Positions 27,398 through 35,959 of a DNA stretch of 64,000 nt are shown piece by piece. A program made the translations under genes and the position numbers. How positions within the stretch are numbered: the stretch's first letter is position 1; every line of letters begins with the position of its first letter. The notes beneath the pieces were generated by a model. That model searched no databases and was not told the DNA's origin. It worked only from the letters and a program-made list of their open reading frames with translations. This DNA comes from Oceanospirillaceae bacterium ASP10-02a (lineage in GTDB: Bacteria > Pseudomonadota > Gammaproteobacteria > Pseudomonadales > Balneatricaceae): the NCBI GenBank assembly GCA_905182035.1, contig CAJIZL010000013.1:1-64000 (forward strand). Direction: 5' to 3'.

Positions 27398-28081
27398 TTA
27401 GCGTGCAGTTTGATTGAATAGTACTTTACGTGATTCTTCGTTGATAATGCTCGTTCGACGCTCATCACCTAAACGTTCGCCCTTGGCTGCGGCAGTCCTT
27501 GCTTGTATTGTATCTAGCCAGTGCTTGAGGTGCGGGAACTGCGCCAGATCTTGGCCCTGGCGTTGATACAATAAAACCCATGGCCAACTGGCCATGTCAG
27601 CAATACTGTAGTCTCCAGCGATGAACTCCCGATCAGCTAATCTATGATTTAACACACCATATAGGCGGTTACACTCGTTGGTGTAACGTTCTATTCCGTA
27701 GGGCACTTGTTCTGGTGCGTAATGACGAAAGTGATGGGCCTGGCCTGCCATTGGGCCTAAGCCTCCCATCTGCCAAAACAACCATTGGTTGATTTCTTGC
27801 TGCTGTCGCAAATCATTACTGTAAAATCGGCCATACTTTTGAGCCAGATAGAGCAGTATCGCACCCGATTCGAAAATGCTGACCGGCGCACCACCGTCAG
27901 CTGGCGCATGATCAACAATAGCGGGTATGCGGTTGTTAGGCGAAATGATTAGAAATTCAGCCTTAAACTGTTCTCCTTTGCTCATATCGACCCACTGGGT
28001 TTGATAGGGCACACCTAGTTCTTCCAATAATATAGATATTTTTTTACCGTTGGGTGTAGGCCAATAATATAGGTCAATCAT
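27398..28081 (-). CDS. Glutathione S-transferase, YfcG-like
   Basis: 227 aa. N-terminal thioredoxin-like domain with YYWPTPNGKKISILLEELG and the glutathione-binding NNRIPAIVD and FESGAILLYLA; C-terminal helical domain with MGGLGPMAGQAHHFRHYAPE, a segment typical of the YfcG/Nu-class disulfide-bond oxidoreductases. GGAG precedes ATG 28081. Convergent with ogt, 20 bp apart. Confidence 0.9.
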   Translation of the reverse strand: MIDLYYWPTPNGKKISILLEELGVPYQTQWVDMSKGEQFKAEFLIISPNNRIPAIVDHAPADGGAPVSIFESGAILLYLAQKYGRFYSNDLRQQQEINQWLFWQMGGLGPMAGQAHHFRHYAPEQVPYGIERYTNECNRLYGVLNHRLADREFIAGDYSIADMASWPWVLLYQRQGQDLAQFPHLKHWLDTIQARTAAAKGERLGDERRTSIINEESRKVLFNQTAR

Positions 28082-28198
28082 GCAATGATGCTCCGCTTAT
28101 ATTTCCTGATGCCTTAAATTATAGCGTGCCAACAAGTTCTTGTACGCGTACTTAGCCTTTATCTATAGCAGAATCCACTGTTCGACATTTGGCATAAA

Positions 28199-29089
28199 TT
28201 ATTCAGTGATACTGTTAGCTAACGGTTTAGTAGGTTTGCTTTGTTGATAATAGATATATACACCTGAAAGGGTGACTGAACTTCCTACCAACTGCCAAAG
28301 GGTAAGGGTTTCACCCAAGATTAGGTAGCCAAAAGTGAGGGTGAAAAATGGTTGAAGTAATATAAAACCCGCCAAACGACTCATGCCATGGCGATGAATT
28401 AGCCCATACCAAAGGCTGTAAGACAAGATGGACGAACACAGCACTACGTAAGTTAAGGATAGCATAGTGCTGGTGGTGAACTGTGGCAGCATAGGTGCAG
28501 CGTCTGCCTGTAACAGGTAGGCTACAAAACACAAAGGCGCAGTGATAATGGCAATCCAGAACTGAATAGAAAGTACTGGCAGTTGTTTTAGTTTGCGGAT
28601 TTGGATGTTACCAACGGCCCACATAAATGTGCTTAGTATGACGATTAATATACCCCACTGAAGGTCACTTTGGCCTAATAGTAACGTTGGTAACATAGCC
28701 CCCAAGGTGGCTAAAATGATGGCTATAGTTTGCAGTGGCGTAATTCGTTCGTTAAGAAATAAGTAACTCAATAAGGCTGAGAAGGGCGCGCCTAATAAAA
28801 AACAAACACTAGCAATTACTCCTGGCACCATAGAGATACCTATTGCTAATAGGTAAAAGTGGCCAAGCCCCATAACTAGAGCAATAGGTAGCAATGGCTG
28901 TAACTGAGCTGTGGATATTTTCACAAAGGGTAGCAGCACTATGGCAAGTAATAGAAAGCGTGCCGAGGTGAATAATAAGGGGTCCATGTCATTGAGGGCG
29001 ACTTTCATGCAAACAATGTTAACGCCCCATATAGCAGCCACTAAGGTTGCTCCTAGGGCAGGTTTTCCTAACCAATCAATTTCTTTCAT
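28199..29089 (-). CDS. DMT/EamA-family transporter
   Basis: Inner-membrane protein of 296 aa with ten predicted helices in two EamA repeats (WGVNIVCMKVALNDMDPLLFTSARFLLL; second repeat around WAVGNIQIRKLKQLPVLSIQFW). Likely exporter or importer of small metabolites; substrate unknown. ATG 29089 (MKEIDW) preferred over GTG 29101. Confidence 0.85.
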   Translation of the reverse strand: MKEIDWLGKPALGATLVAAIWGVNIVCMKVALNDMDPLLFTSARFLLLAIVLLPFVKISTAQLQPLLPIALVMGLGHFYLLAIGISMVPGVIASVCFLLGAPFSALLSYLFLNERITPLQTIAIILATLGAMLPTLLLGQSDLQWGILIVILSTFMWAVGNIQIRKLKQLPVLSIQFWIAIITAPLCFVAYLLQADAAPMLPQFTTSTMLSLTYVVLCSSILSYSLWYGLIHRHGMSRLAGFILLQPFFTLTFGYLILGETLTLWQLVGSSVTLSGVYIYYQQSKPTKPLANSITE

Positions 29090-29142
29090 GCCTGTGTCCA
29101 CTGCAACATTCTAGGCGCCATTATGCGTTAAATAACAGGCAC

Positions 29143-29171
29143 AAAAAAGCCCTGATAAACAGGGCTTTTTT
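29143..29171. terminator. Symmetrical Rho-independent terminator
   Basis: AAAAAAGCCCTG, loop ATAAA, CAGGGCTTTTTT: a 12-bp stem with A- and T-runs, able to act in both directions. It terminates the leftward FAD oxidoreductase gene before the DMT gene. Confidence 0.9.
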
Positions 29172-29198
29172 AGCTTGGTTCTGCTTACAAAGTAAGGT

Positions 29199-30539
29199 TT
29201 ATGACCAAGGGAATGGGCTGCTCGATACAGGGTGTAGTTTACCCTGCTCGTAGCGGCTCAAGCGGAACGGCTCAAGCAAACGGTGGCTTTGGCCAGTTGC
29301 AATTTCATTCGCTACCAATTTGCCTACGCCCAACATTTTGTAGCCGTGGTTTGAGTCAGCAATGAAGTACGCATTGTTGTGGAATACGTCAAAGATCGGG
29401 AAAGAGTCTGGTGTGAAACAACCAATACCACCACTTGGCTCATCCTTGAATTTAGCCATTGTGCCTTCAAAACGCTTTTGACAATGAGCCAAAGCAGAAA
29501 CCCACATATGTGCGAATTCTTGGCCAACCACAAACTCTGGAGAGTCTGGGCCGTATGGGTCAACAGCTACTTCGTCTGGGTTGGTCTTTACCGGGAATGG
29601 TGCAGCACCACCTTGAACTCCACCAAAGTGGAAGTCTGGCTTGTAGTAAATGCCCCACATTTCGTCGGTTACTAAGCTGCCGTCTTCACATGAGTAAAGT
29701 GGGGCGTTAGAGTCTACGTGGATAACTGGAGGCATGTTGCCCTCATTGTCCACTTGTAGCTTGGGATCAACACCCAAGGTACCTTCCTGGAGAGACCAGT
29801 ATATCCACATTGGAATGTCCGTGTGAATAAGGTCGTCCGCTCCTTTAATGCTAACTGTCTTAGGCAATTCTAGCATTTCCCACAAGCTTTTAGCCCATGG
29901 GCCAGCACCGATGACAACGTAATCACAGGCGATGTTGCCTTGGTCTGTCTCAACGTGAGTGACACAACCTTCGTTACGAGTGAAACCAGTAACGGTTACG
30001 CCACTGATAATGCGAATGTTTTCGTTCTCTACTTTGGCCGCTAAACCATACATGGCTTTAGTGTTGTTGGCATAACCACCTTTAGCTTCATGTAATACAG
30101 AGGTGATGCCCTGTGCTTGCCAATCGTGGAAGATGCCTTTCATGTATTTAGTGCAGTCGGCTTCGCCTTCAATAAAAGTAGAAGGGTAATCAATGGCTTT
30201 TTGCTGCTGGTAGATTGTAGCTACGTCTGCGTGCATTGACTCAGGGCTAATTTGCATGTAACCCACAGGGTGGTATGAATAGGCTTGCATATCTGATTCC
30301 CAAACTTCTACAGAATGAGCCATCAGTTCACGCATAGCAGGTTGGAAGTAATTGTTGCGAACTACACCACAAGCAATGCCAGTTGCGCCAGCAGCAATGC
30401 CGTTCTTATCAAGGATGATAATGTCACGACCGTCGCCTTTACCATTTGCTTTAAGTTCTAAAGCGAGGTGATAAGCTGTACTTAAACCATGAATACCTGC
30501 ACCTACAATGACGTAGGGAGAAGAAGAAGGAAAGGCCAT
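29199..30539 (-). CDS. FAD-dependent oxidoreductase, DAO family
   Basis: 446 aa with the N-terminal dinucleotide motif YVIVGAGIHGLSTAYHLA, a GATGIACGVVRNNY segment, VVIGAGPWAK and the C-terminal FIADSNHGYKMLGVGKLVA typical of D-amino acid oxidase/sarcosine-oxidase-like proteins. GGAG precedes ATG 30539. Substrate probably an amine or N-methyl amino acid. It is divergent from a GlxA-type regulator, which is followed by an aminotransferase; together they suggest amino-compound catabolism. Confidence 0.85.
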   Translation of the reverse strand: MAFPSSSPYVIVGAGIHGLSTAYHLALELKANGKGDGRDIIILDKNGIAAGATGIACGVVRNNYFQPAMRELMAHSVEVWESDMQAYSYHPVGYMQISPESMHADVATIYQQQKAIDYPSTFIEGEADCTKYMKGIFHDWQAQGITSVLHEAKGGYANNTKAMYGLAAKVENENIRIISGVTVTGFTRNEGCVTHVETDQGNIACDYVVIGAGPWAKSLWEMLELPKTVSIKGADDLIHTDIPMWIYWSLQEGTLGVDPKLQVDNEGNMPPVIHVDSNAPLYSCEDGSLVTDEMWGIYYKPDFHFGGVQGGAAPFPVKTNPDEVAVDPYGPDSPEFVVGQEFAHMWVSALAHCQKRFEGTMAKFKDEPSGGIGCFTPDSFPIFDVFHNNAYFIADSNHGYKMLGVGKLVANEIATGQSHRLLEPFRLSRYEQGKLHPVSSSPFPWS

Positions 30540-30704
30540 CAAGGACTCCAATTGGATTATGTTTATTTATCAAGTGGTAGTCATAATGCGCTTTCATGTT
30601 TAAATAAAAACCACTTAAGACGACTTTTAATGAGACAAAACCGACAATAAGGGCTAATCTAGTAAGAAAATGGCCTAGCGGTCTATGTTTTCAATGGATC
30701 TACG

Positions 30705-31652
30705 ATGCAACGATTTGGCTTTTTTTTAGTACCAGGGTTTTCCATGCTGTCATTAGCGGCGGCTTTGGAACCCTTGCGTATGGCGAATGCGCAGGCAAAG
30801 GACGGACTTTATCAATGGGAGTTTTTAAGTTGGGATGGCTTACCTGTAAGTGCCAGTAATCAAATGGTCACTGCACCGACCATTAATTTAGACCAAGTAA
30901 AAACCCTTGATGTGTTGTTGATTGTAGCCGGAATTAATGTTGCCTCTTATGGTAATGATAAGTTTTTCGCTTGGTTGCGCCAAGCCGCCCGTCAAGTAGA
31001 CCTTGTGGGTTCCACATCCACAGGATCTTTGTTATTAGCCAAGGCAAAACTGTTACGTCATAAAACCTGTACCATTCACTGGGAATATGTGGATAGTTTT
31101 CGTGAGCAATTTCCAGACGTGTGGATGAGCGGTGAACTGTATGAATTTGATGGTAGCTTATTCACCTGTTCTGGTGGTTCTGCTGGGTTAGATATGATGT
31201 TGCAAATCATCGCTGATCAACATGGTTATGAGCTGGCCTTATTGGTAGCAGAGCAGTACATGCATCCCCATATCCGCCCACCTCACCAAGACCAACGGAT
31301 GCGTTTACAGTCTCGCTTAAATATCAATAATCCACGTTTGATTAAAGCCATTGATATTATGCGCCAAAATTTAGAGGTGCCCCTAACTTGTCAAGAGTTA
31401 GCAGATGCTTCTAATATGTCTGCGCGGCAAATGGAGCGCTTGTTTAAGCAGCATTTGCAACAAAGTCCAGGACAGTATTACTTGCACTTACGGTTAGAAA
31501 AAACTCAGCAATTGTTGCGTCAGTCCAGTTTGTCAGTTCTACAAATAGCTACGGCCTGTGGATTTAGTTCAACGTCTTATCTGGCACGGTGTTACCAAAA
31601 GAAGTATAGCTGTTCGCCACGGCAGGAAAGGGCGCGCAACAGTAACCGCTAA
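30705..31652 (+). CDS. GlxA-type transcriptional regulator (AraC HTH)
   Basis: 315 aa: N-terminal DJ-1/PfpI-like amidotransferase fold (FFLVPGFSMLSLAAALEPLRMAN; FTCSGGSAGLDMMLQIIA) and C-terminal AraC helix-turn-helix (CQELADASNMSARQMERLFKQH...). This architecture is that of GbdR, CdhR, SouR and ArgR, which control betaine, carnitine, sarcosine or arginine breakdown. Divergent from the FAD oxidoreductase (165 bp apart), so it probably controls that gene. Confidence 0.9.
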   Translation: MQRFGFFLVPGFSMLSLAAALEPLRMANAQAKDGLYQWEFLSWDGLPVSASNQMVTAPTINLDQVKTLDVLLIVAGINVASYGNDKFFAWLRQAARQVDLVGSTSTGSLLLAKAKLLRHKTCTIHWEYVDSFREQFPDVWMSGELYEFDGSLFTCSGGSAGLDMMLQIIADQHGYELALLVAEQYMHPHIRPPHQDQRMRLQSRLNINNPRLIKAIDIMRQNLEVPLTCQELADASNMSARQMERLFKQHLQQSPGQYYLHLRLEKTQQLLRQSSLSVLQIATACGFSSTSYLARCYQKKYSCSPRQERARNSNR

Positions 31653-31789
31653 TGGCTTTTAATACGCCTAATTATATGGCGTTTTCTGGCTAGTTTTAAG
31701 GCTGTGAAAGCCGTATAATTGTTTCCGTTAAAAACACCTAGTCTTTGTATTTAATCGTTTTAGTTTATCCCATAGGAGTTCTATTGCTC

Positions 31790-32983
31790 ATGTTTGAGTC
31801 GCTGCGCGCTGTGCCTGCTGATCCCATCCTTCATTTGTCAGTACTGTATCGCCAAGATACTAACCCTAAGAAAGTTGATTTAGGTGTAGGTGTGTACAAA
31901 GATGAGACGGGACACACGGCCATTATGGAAGCAGTGTCGCGAGCAGAAGAACGGCTTTTAGTAGAAGAAGACACCAAGGCATACGTCGGCATGGCAGGGT
32001 CAAAACGGTTTTGTGATTTATTGGCTCAAGTGACTTTAGGTGCTGATCACAAGGTGTTAGCAGGCAAACGTGTTGCCGTGGCACAAACCCCGGGTGGCAG
32101 TGGTGCTTTACGAGTGTTAGCTGAGTTTATTAATGTTGCTAAACCTGGTGCGACAGTTTGGGTAGGTAACCCAACATGGGCTAACCACATTCCGGTCATG
32201 CAAAGTGCGGGTCTTACGATTAAGCAGTACCCATATTATAACAGCAGAACACGAACTGTAGATTTTGAGGCGATGTTGGCTTCTTTAGAAACAGACACAA
32301 AAGCAGGTGACGTAGTGTTGCTGCACGGTTGTTGCCACAACCCGTCGGGTGCTGATTTGAACCTAGAACAATGGCAAGCTACGGCAGATTTGATTAAAGC
32401 CAAAGGCCTATTGCCTTATGTTGATATTGCATACCAAGGCCTTGGTGAAGGCATGGATGAAGACGCAGCTGGTTTACGTTTAATGGCTAATAGTGTGCCA
32501 GAGATGGTCATCGCTAGCTCTTGTTCAAAAAACTTTGGTTTATACCGCGAACGGACGGGTACAGCCATTATTATTACCTCTACTTCAATAAATGCAAGCT
32601 TAGCCCAAAGCCAAATGAACAGCCTAATTCGCGCCAACTACTCTATGCCACCTTCCCATGGTGCTTTGGTTGTCGAAACTATTTTAGCAGACCCAAAGCT
32701 TAAGCAGATGTGGCGTGATGAATTAAAAATCATGCGCAAACGCATTACAGACCTCCGCAGCCAATTGGTTGATGCCATTAAAGCCGAGGGAGTAGAGCAA
32801 GACTTTAGCTTTATTGAACGTCAAAGAGGCATGTTCTCTTTTTTGGGCGTTAATGCAGAGCAAGTTGATAAGCTGGTAAACGAGCACAGTGTGTATTTGG
32901 TAGGTTCTAGCCGTATTAATTTAGCGGGCCTTAATCAGCACAATATTGCTTATGTGGCCAAGTCTATCGCTGCCGTGCTTTAG
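31790..32983 (+). CDS. Aromatic/aspartate aminotransferase, class I
   Basis: PLP enzyme of about 397 aa in the TyrB/AspC subfamily: MFESLRAVPADPILHLSVLYRQDTNPKKVDLGVGVYKDE, GGSGALRVLAEF, LLHGCCHNPSGADL, and the PLP-lysine segment ASSCSKNFGLYRERTG. AGGAG lies upstream; ATG 31790 fits the family N-terminus. Downstream of the GlxA-type regulator and co-directional, it may be part of the same catabolic set or a general tyrosine/aspartate transaminase. Confidence 0.92.
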   Translation: MFESLRAVPADPILHLSVLYRQDTNPKKVDLGVGVYKDETGHTAIMEAVSRAEERLLVEEDTKAYVGMAGSKRFCDLLAQVTLGADHKVLAGKRVAVAQTPGGSGALRVLAEFINVAKPGATVWVGNPTWANHIPVMQSAGLTIKQYPYYNSRTRTVDFEAMLASLETDTKAGDVVLLHGCCHNPSGADLNLEQWQATADLIKAKGLLPYVDIAYQGLGEGMDEDAAGLRLMANSVPEMVIASSCSKNFGLYRERTGTAIIITSTSINASLAQSQMNSLIRANYSMPPSHGALVVETILADPKLKQMWRDELKIMRKRITDLRSQLVDAIKAEGVEQDFSFIERQRGMFSFLGVNAEQVDKLVNEHSVYLVGSSRINLAGLNQHNIAYVAKSIAAVL

Positions 32984-32997
32984 ATCTCTCAGCCTTG

Positions 32998-33070
32998 CTA
33001 TTGCGAGGAGCGAAGCGACATAATAATCCAAAGGTTGCAGTATTATTTTGCTTAACTGTATTCGCAATAG
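32998..33070. repeat. REP-like intergenic palindromic element
   Basis: ATTGCGAGGAGCGAAGCGAC (33000-33019) is nearly the same as a repeat motif I know from intergenic DNA of many bacteria. Together with TCGCAATAG (33062-33070), the complement of CTATTGCGA (32998-33006), it forms a hairpin-capable unit of 73 bp between the aminotransferase and hydrolase genes. Confidence 0.6.
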
Positions 33071-33114
33071 TGTGGGAAGGTCGCAAAGGCACGAGCTATT
33101 AACTGCTGGAAAAA

Positions 33115-33987
33115 TTGTACCGATGGAATACGCCAGTTATGATTAAACCTTATCAAGAGTTCGGTAAACAACAAGGTAAGGCCCTATTATTTGCCCACGC
33201 TAACGGTTTTCCACCCAGTACCTACACCGCTTTATTGGCTAAACTAGGCCAGCATTACCGTATCCTAGCACCTCATCTTCGGCCTTTATGGCAAGACTTA
33301 ACTGAATTTCAAACCAGCGCTAGTAATCGTGCAGTATGGCAACAAATGGCACAGGATCAAAATGACTTTATCGAACAACATCAATTGGCCCCAGTTACCT
33401 ACATAGGTCATTCCATGGGCGCTAACGTTGGTGTTTTGGCGGCTCAGTTAAAACCACATTTATATCGCCAACTGATTCTCATAGAACCGGTATTTTTACG
33501 ACAAACTATTGCTCGTATTATGCGCTTTGGCCCCCAAATGTTGATTAATAAAGTGCCTATCGTTGCTAAGGCTTTAGGGCGGCCAGATCACTGGCATAAT
33601 CTCCAGCAAGCATTTGATTTCCACCGGCCTAAGCGGGTATTTGCTGGCATTAGCGATGAAGTTTTGTGGCATTACATAAATGCCGCCGTGGTGCCTGAGG
33701 AAGATGGTGTAAAACTATTGTATAGCAAGTATTGGGAAGCTTTAATGTATGGAAGCGTCCCCAATATCTGGCCTCACTTAAAACGAAGTCAGGTACCAAT
33801 ATCAGTTTTGCGTGGGGAATCTTCGGACACGGTGGATGACCTTGCTTGGAAACGCTGGCAAGCCCTGCGCCCTGCCGTTGGCTTGCCAGAACACATTCGG
33901 GCTGTTAACTTTGTTGGTTATGGGCACCTCTTGCCTCTAGAACAACCAGAACAAGTCACTGATCAAGTTAAGCGGTGCATGCTTTAA
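33115..33987 (+). CDS. Alpha/beta hydrolase
   Basis: About 290 aa alpha/beta-hydrolase fold. Nucleophile elbow GHSMGAN, oxyanion region FAHANGFPPSTY, catalytic His in VGYGHLLPLEQPE near the C-terminus. Substrate unknown. Start is either TTG 33115 (weak CTGGA upstream) or ATG 33139 (MIKPYQEFGKQQGK), the latter giving a more typical N-terminus. Confidence 0.82.
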   Translation: MYRWNTPVMIKPYQEFGKQQGKALLFAHANGFPPSTYTALLAKLGQHYRILAPHLRPLWQDLTEFQTSASNRAVWQQMAQDQNDFIEQHQLAPVTYIGHSMGANVGVLAAQLKPHLYRQLILIEPVFLRQTIARIMRFGPQMLINKVPIVAKALGRPDHWHNLQQAFDFHRPKRVFAGISDEVLWHYINAAVVPEEDGVKLLYSKYWEALMYGSVPNIWPHLKRSQVPISVLRGESSDTVDDLAWKRWQALRPAVGLPEHIRAVNFVGYGHLLPLEQPEQVTDQVKRCML

Positions 33988-34024
33988 TTAGCCTATTGAG
34001 AACCTATCAACTGAGGGAATTAAC

Positions 34025-34921
34025 ATGGCCGGAGTAAGTTTACTGGCTCTACTTGATGACATAGCTACCTTGCTAGATGATATTGCAGTGCTATCTAAAG
34101 TGGCTGCTAAAAAGACCGCTGGCGTATTAGCAGATGACCTAGCGGTAAACGCTGAACAGGTTTCTGGTGTTAGGGCTGAGCGAGAACTGCCAGTGGTTTG
34201 GGCAGTGGCGAAAGGGTCATTGTTAAATAAGCTAATTCTTGTACCTGCGGCATTACTCATGAGCTTGTATGCACCCTGGTTAATTACCCCTGTATTGATG
34301 CTTGGTGGTACTTACTTGTGCTACGAGGGGGCTGAAAAACTACATGAATGGATCGTCCATAAGCCCAAAGAGTCTTCGGCCCAAGAACGATTGGATCACC
34401 TTAGTTTGCCTAAGATAGATTTACTGACTTTAGAAAAAGATAAAATCAAAGGTGCTATTCGCACAGATTTTGTCCTTTCGGCAGAAATTGTAGTGATTAT
34501 TTTGGGTTCTGTTGCTGATACCAGCTTTACTAATCAAGTGATCGTTGTTGCTGGCCTAGCCTTGTTTTTTACCATAGCGGTGTACGGCCTTGTGGCTGCC
34601 ATTGTTAAGATGGACGATGTAGGTCTCTATTTAGTTGAAGCAGAAAAAGCGGGGCGTAATGGCCGTGTTAGTGGTTTGCTGGGCCGCGGCTTAGTTAATG
34701 CTGCAGGTCCATTAATGCACGCCTTATCAGTGTTGGGTACTATTGCTATGTTTTTAGTGGGTGGTGGAATTTTGGTTCATGGTTGGCCCTGGCTCCACCA
34801 CTGGTTTGAACCGCTCACAAGCCTATGGGCTATGCTCGCCAATTCGGGTGTAGGTGTTATTACAGGACTAGCGGTGCTAGGACTGATTACACTGATAACA
34901 AGATTGCGCGCTCTAGGCTAA
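34025..34921 (+). CDS. DUF808 (YedI-like) membrane protein
   Basis: 298 aa; matches the DUF808 family: MAGVSLLALLDDIATLLDDIAVLSKVAAKKTAGVLADDLAVNAEQVSG at the start, LGGTYLCYEGAEKLHEW in the middle, and about five hydrophobic segments. Function unknown in all members. TGAGGG precedes ATG 34025. The end overlaps the convergent phosphotransferase-like gene by 35 bp. Confidence 0.92.
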   Translation: MAGVSLLALLDDIATLLDDIAVLSKVAAKKTAGVLADDLAVNAEQVSGVRAERELPVVWAVAKGSLLNKLILVPAALLMSLYAPWLITPVLMLGGTYLCYEGAEKLHEWIVHKPKESSAQERLDHLSLPKIDLLTLEKDKIKGAIRTDFVLSAEIVVIILGSVADTSFTNQVIVVAGLALFFTIAVYGLVAAIVKMDDVGLYLVEAEKAGRNGRVSGLLGRGLVNAAGPLMHALSVLGTIAMFLVGGGILVHGWPWLHHWFEPLTSLWAMLANSGVGVITGLAVLGLITLITRLRALG

Positions 34922-35951
34922 CGAGAGCCTTTAAGGCCCTGGCTTGTCGTTCAACTCCCTCAGTACATATGACCATTGCTGCGGCAAAGTATGCCTCTAA
35001 TAAGGCGTATATAGCTTCATCTACAGGGCCGTAATGGTTCACATAGGATTGTCTTAAACAGCTGTGCCAGTTGATTTCTGTATAGGCTTGCATGTCTTTG
35101 TTATGCCAGTCAATAGTAAAGCCAAGGTCTTGGGCATAACCCCCACCCATTCCTGATATTTGTACATGCCCACGACGCATGGCTGGTAACTCGCCAGAAC
35201 CATAGGATTCATATTTGGCTAAATCAAATAGTGGGTGGCCTGTGCTAATGCCGGCAACAGATACAGGGTCAATTAATACCAACTGTGTGGGCCATTGTTT
35301 TAGCGAAGAAAACTTAGGTAGTAATATGTTTTCTAGAAATAAGTCACCATGGAGCCTAACTTGGGGTTGGCTATCGATGGCCTGCAATAAATGGGTTTGA
35401 GTTGTAAGACGGGTGATGTTAGTAGCAAGTGGGAAGCAATCTAGGCTGTTGATGCTGAGTTTGTTTTCTAATAAGCAAGTTAAGTCAGCCGATGCATTTA
35501 TAGTATATGCGGCTTTTTTTAAGGTATCTAAAACATTAGCGGACAGCTTGCATGTGGCGTTGGACGGTGTGTGCAACTGCCCGAACACTCGTTTGCCTAA
35601 ATGGGTTTGAAACTGATTCGCCTGTTGCTGATTAAATGCCTTAGCTCGTGCGAGTTGACCTAGGTCCACACATTCTTTTTTATAGGACATGTCGTAACCG
35701 GGTGCGGGTTGTTCCCATGAGGCAATGAGCCGAGGGAATAAGTCGAGCAAATGAGGCTCCAAATCTTGCAAATATTGAGCCTCAGCCCGCAGGTTATCCA
35801 TGCCCCAAGGGCCTGCAGATTGATGTCCTTTAGATTGCTTCCGCACCCTTTGTGACCCATCTACCATGCGGATAATTTCTGTGCGATCCCAGTAGCCATC
35901 TCGTAAAAGAGCATCGACGGCGGCAAGATTAGGACGTGTACTGGTGACCAT
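34887..35951 (-). CDS. Aminoglycoside-phosphotransferase-like kinase
   Basis: 354-aa protein kinase-like fold. The catalytic loop is VRLHGDLFLENILLP and the metal-binding Asp is in LVLIDPVSVAG, the HGDxxxxN...D pattern of APH/choline-kinase-type enzymes. Substrate unknown; a sugar or amino alcohol is as likely as an antibiotic. GAGG precedes ATG 35951. It starts 8 bp after the ABC exporter gene upstream, so both are probably cotranscribed. Confidence 0.8.
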   Translation of the reverse strand: MVTSTRPNLAAVDALLRDGYWDRTEIIRMVDGSQRVRKQSKGHQSAGPWGMDNLRAEAQYLQDLEPHLLDLFPRLIASWEQPAPGYDMSYKKECVDLGQLARAKAFNQQQANQFQTHLGKRVFGQLHTPSNATCKLSANVLDTLKKAAYTINASADLTCLLENKLSINSLDCFPLATNITRLTTQTHLLQAIDSQPQVRLHGDLFLENILLPKFSSLKQWPTQLVLIDPVSVAGISTGHPLFDLAKYESYGSGELPAMRRGHVQISGMGGGYAQDLGFTIDWHNKDMQAYTEINWHSCLRQSYVNHYGPVDEAIYALLEAYFAAAMVICTEGVERQARALKALVSLERAILLSV

Positions 35952-35959
35952 GGTTTACC

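Noticed and set aside
34887-35951. Antibiotic resistance determinant
   Set aside because: The APH-like fold is shared by many kinases; no sign that aminoglycosides are the substrate.
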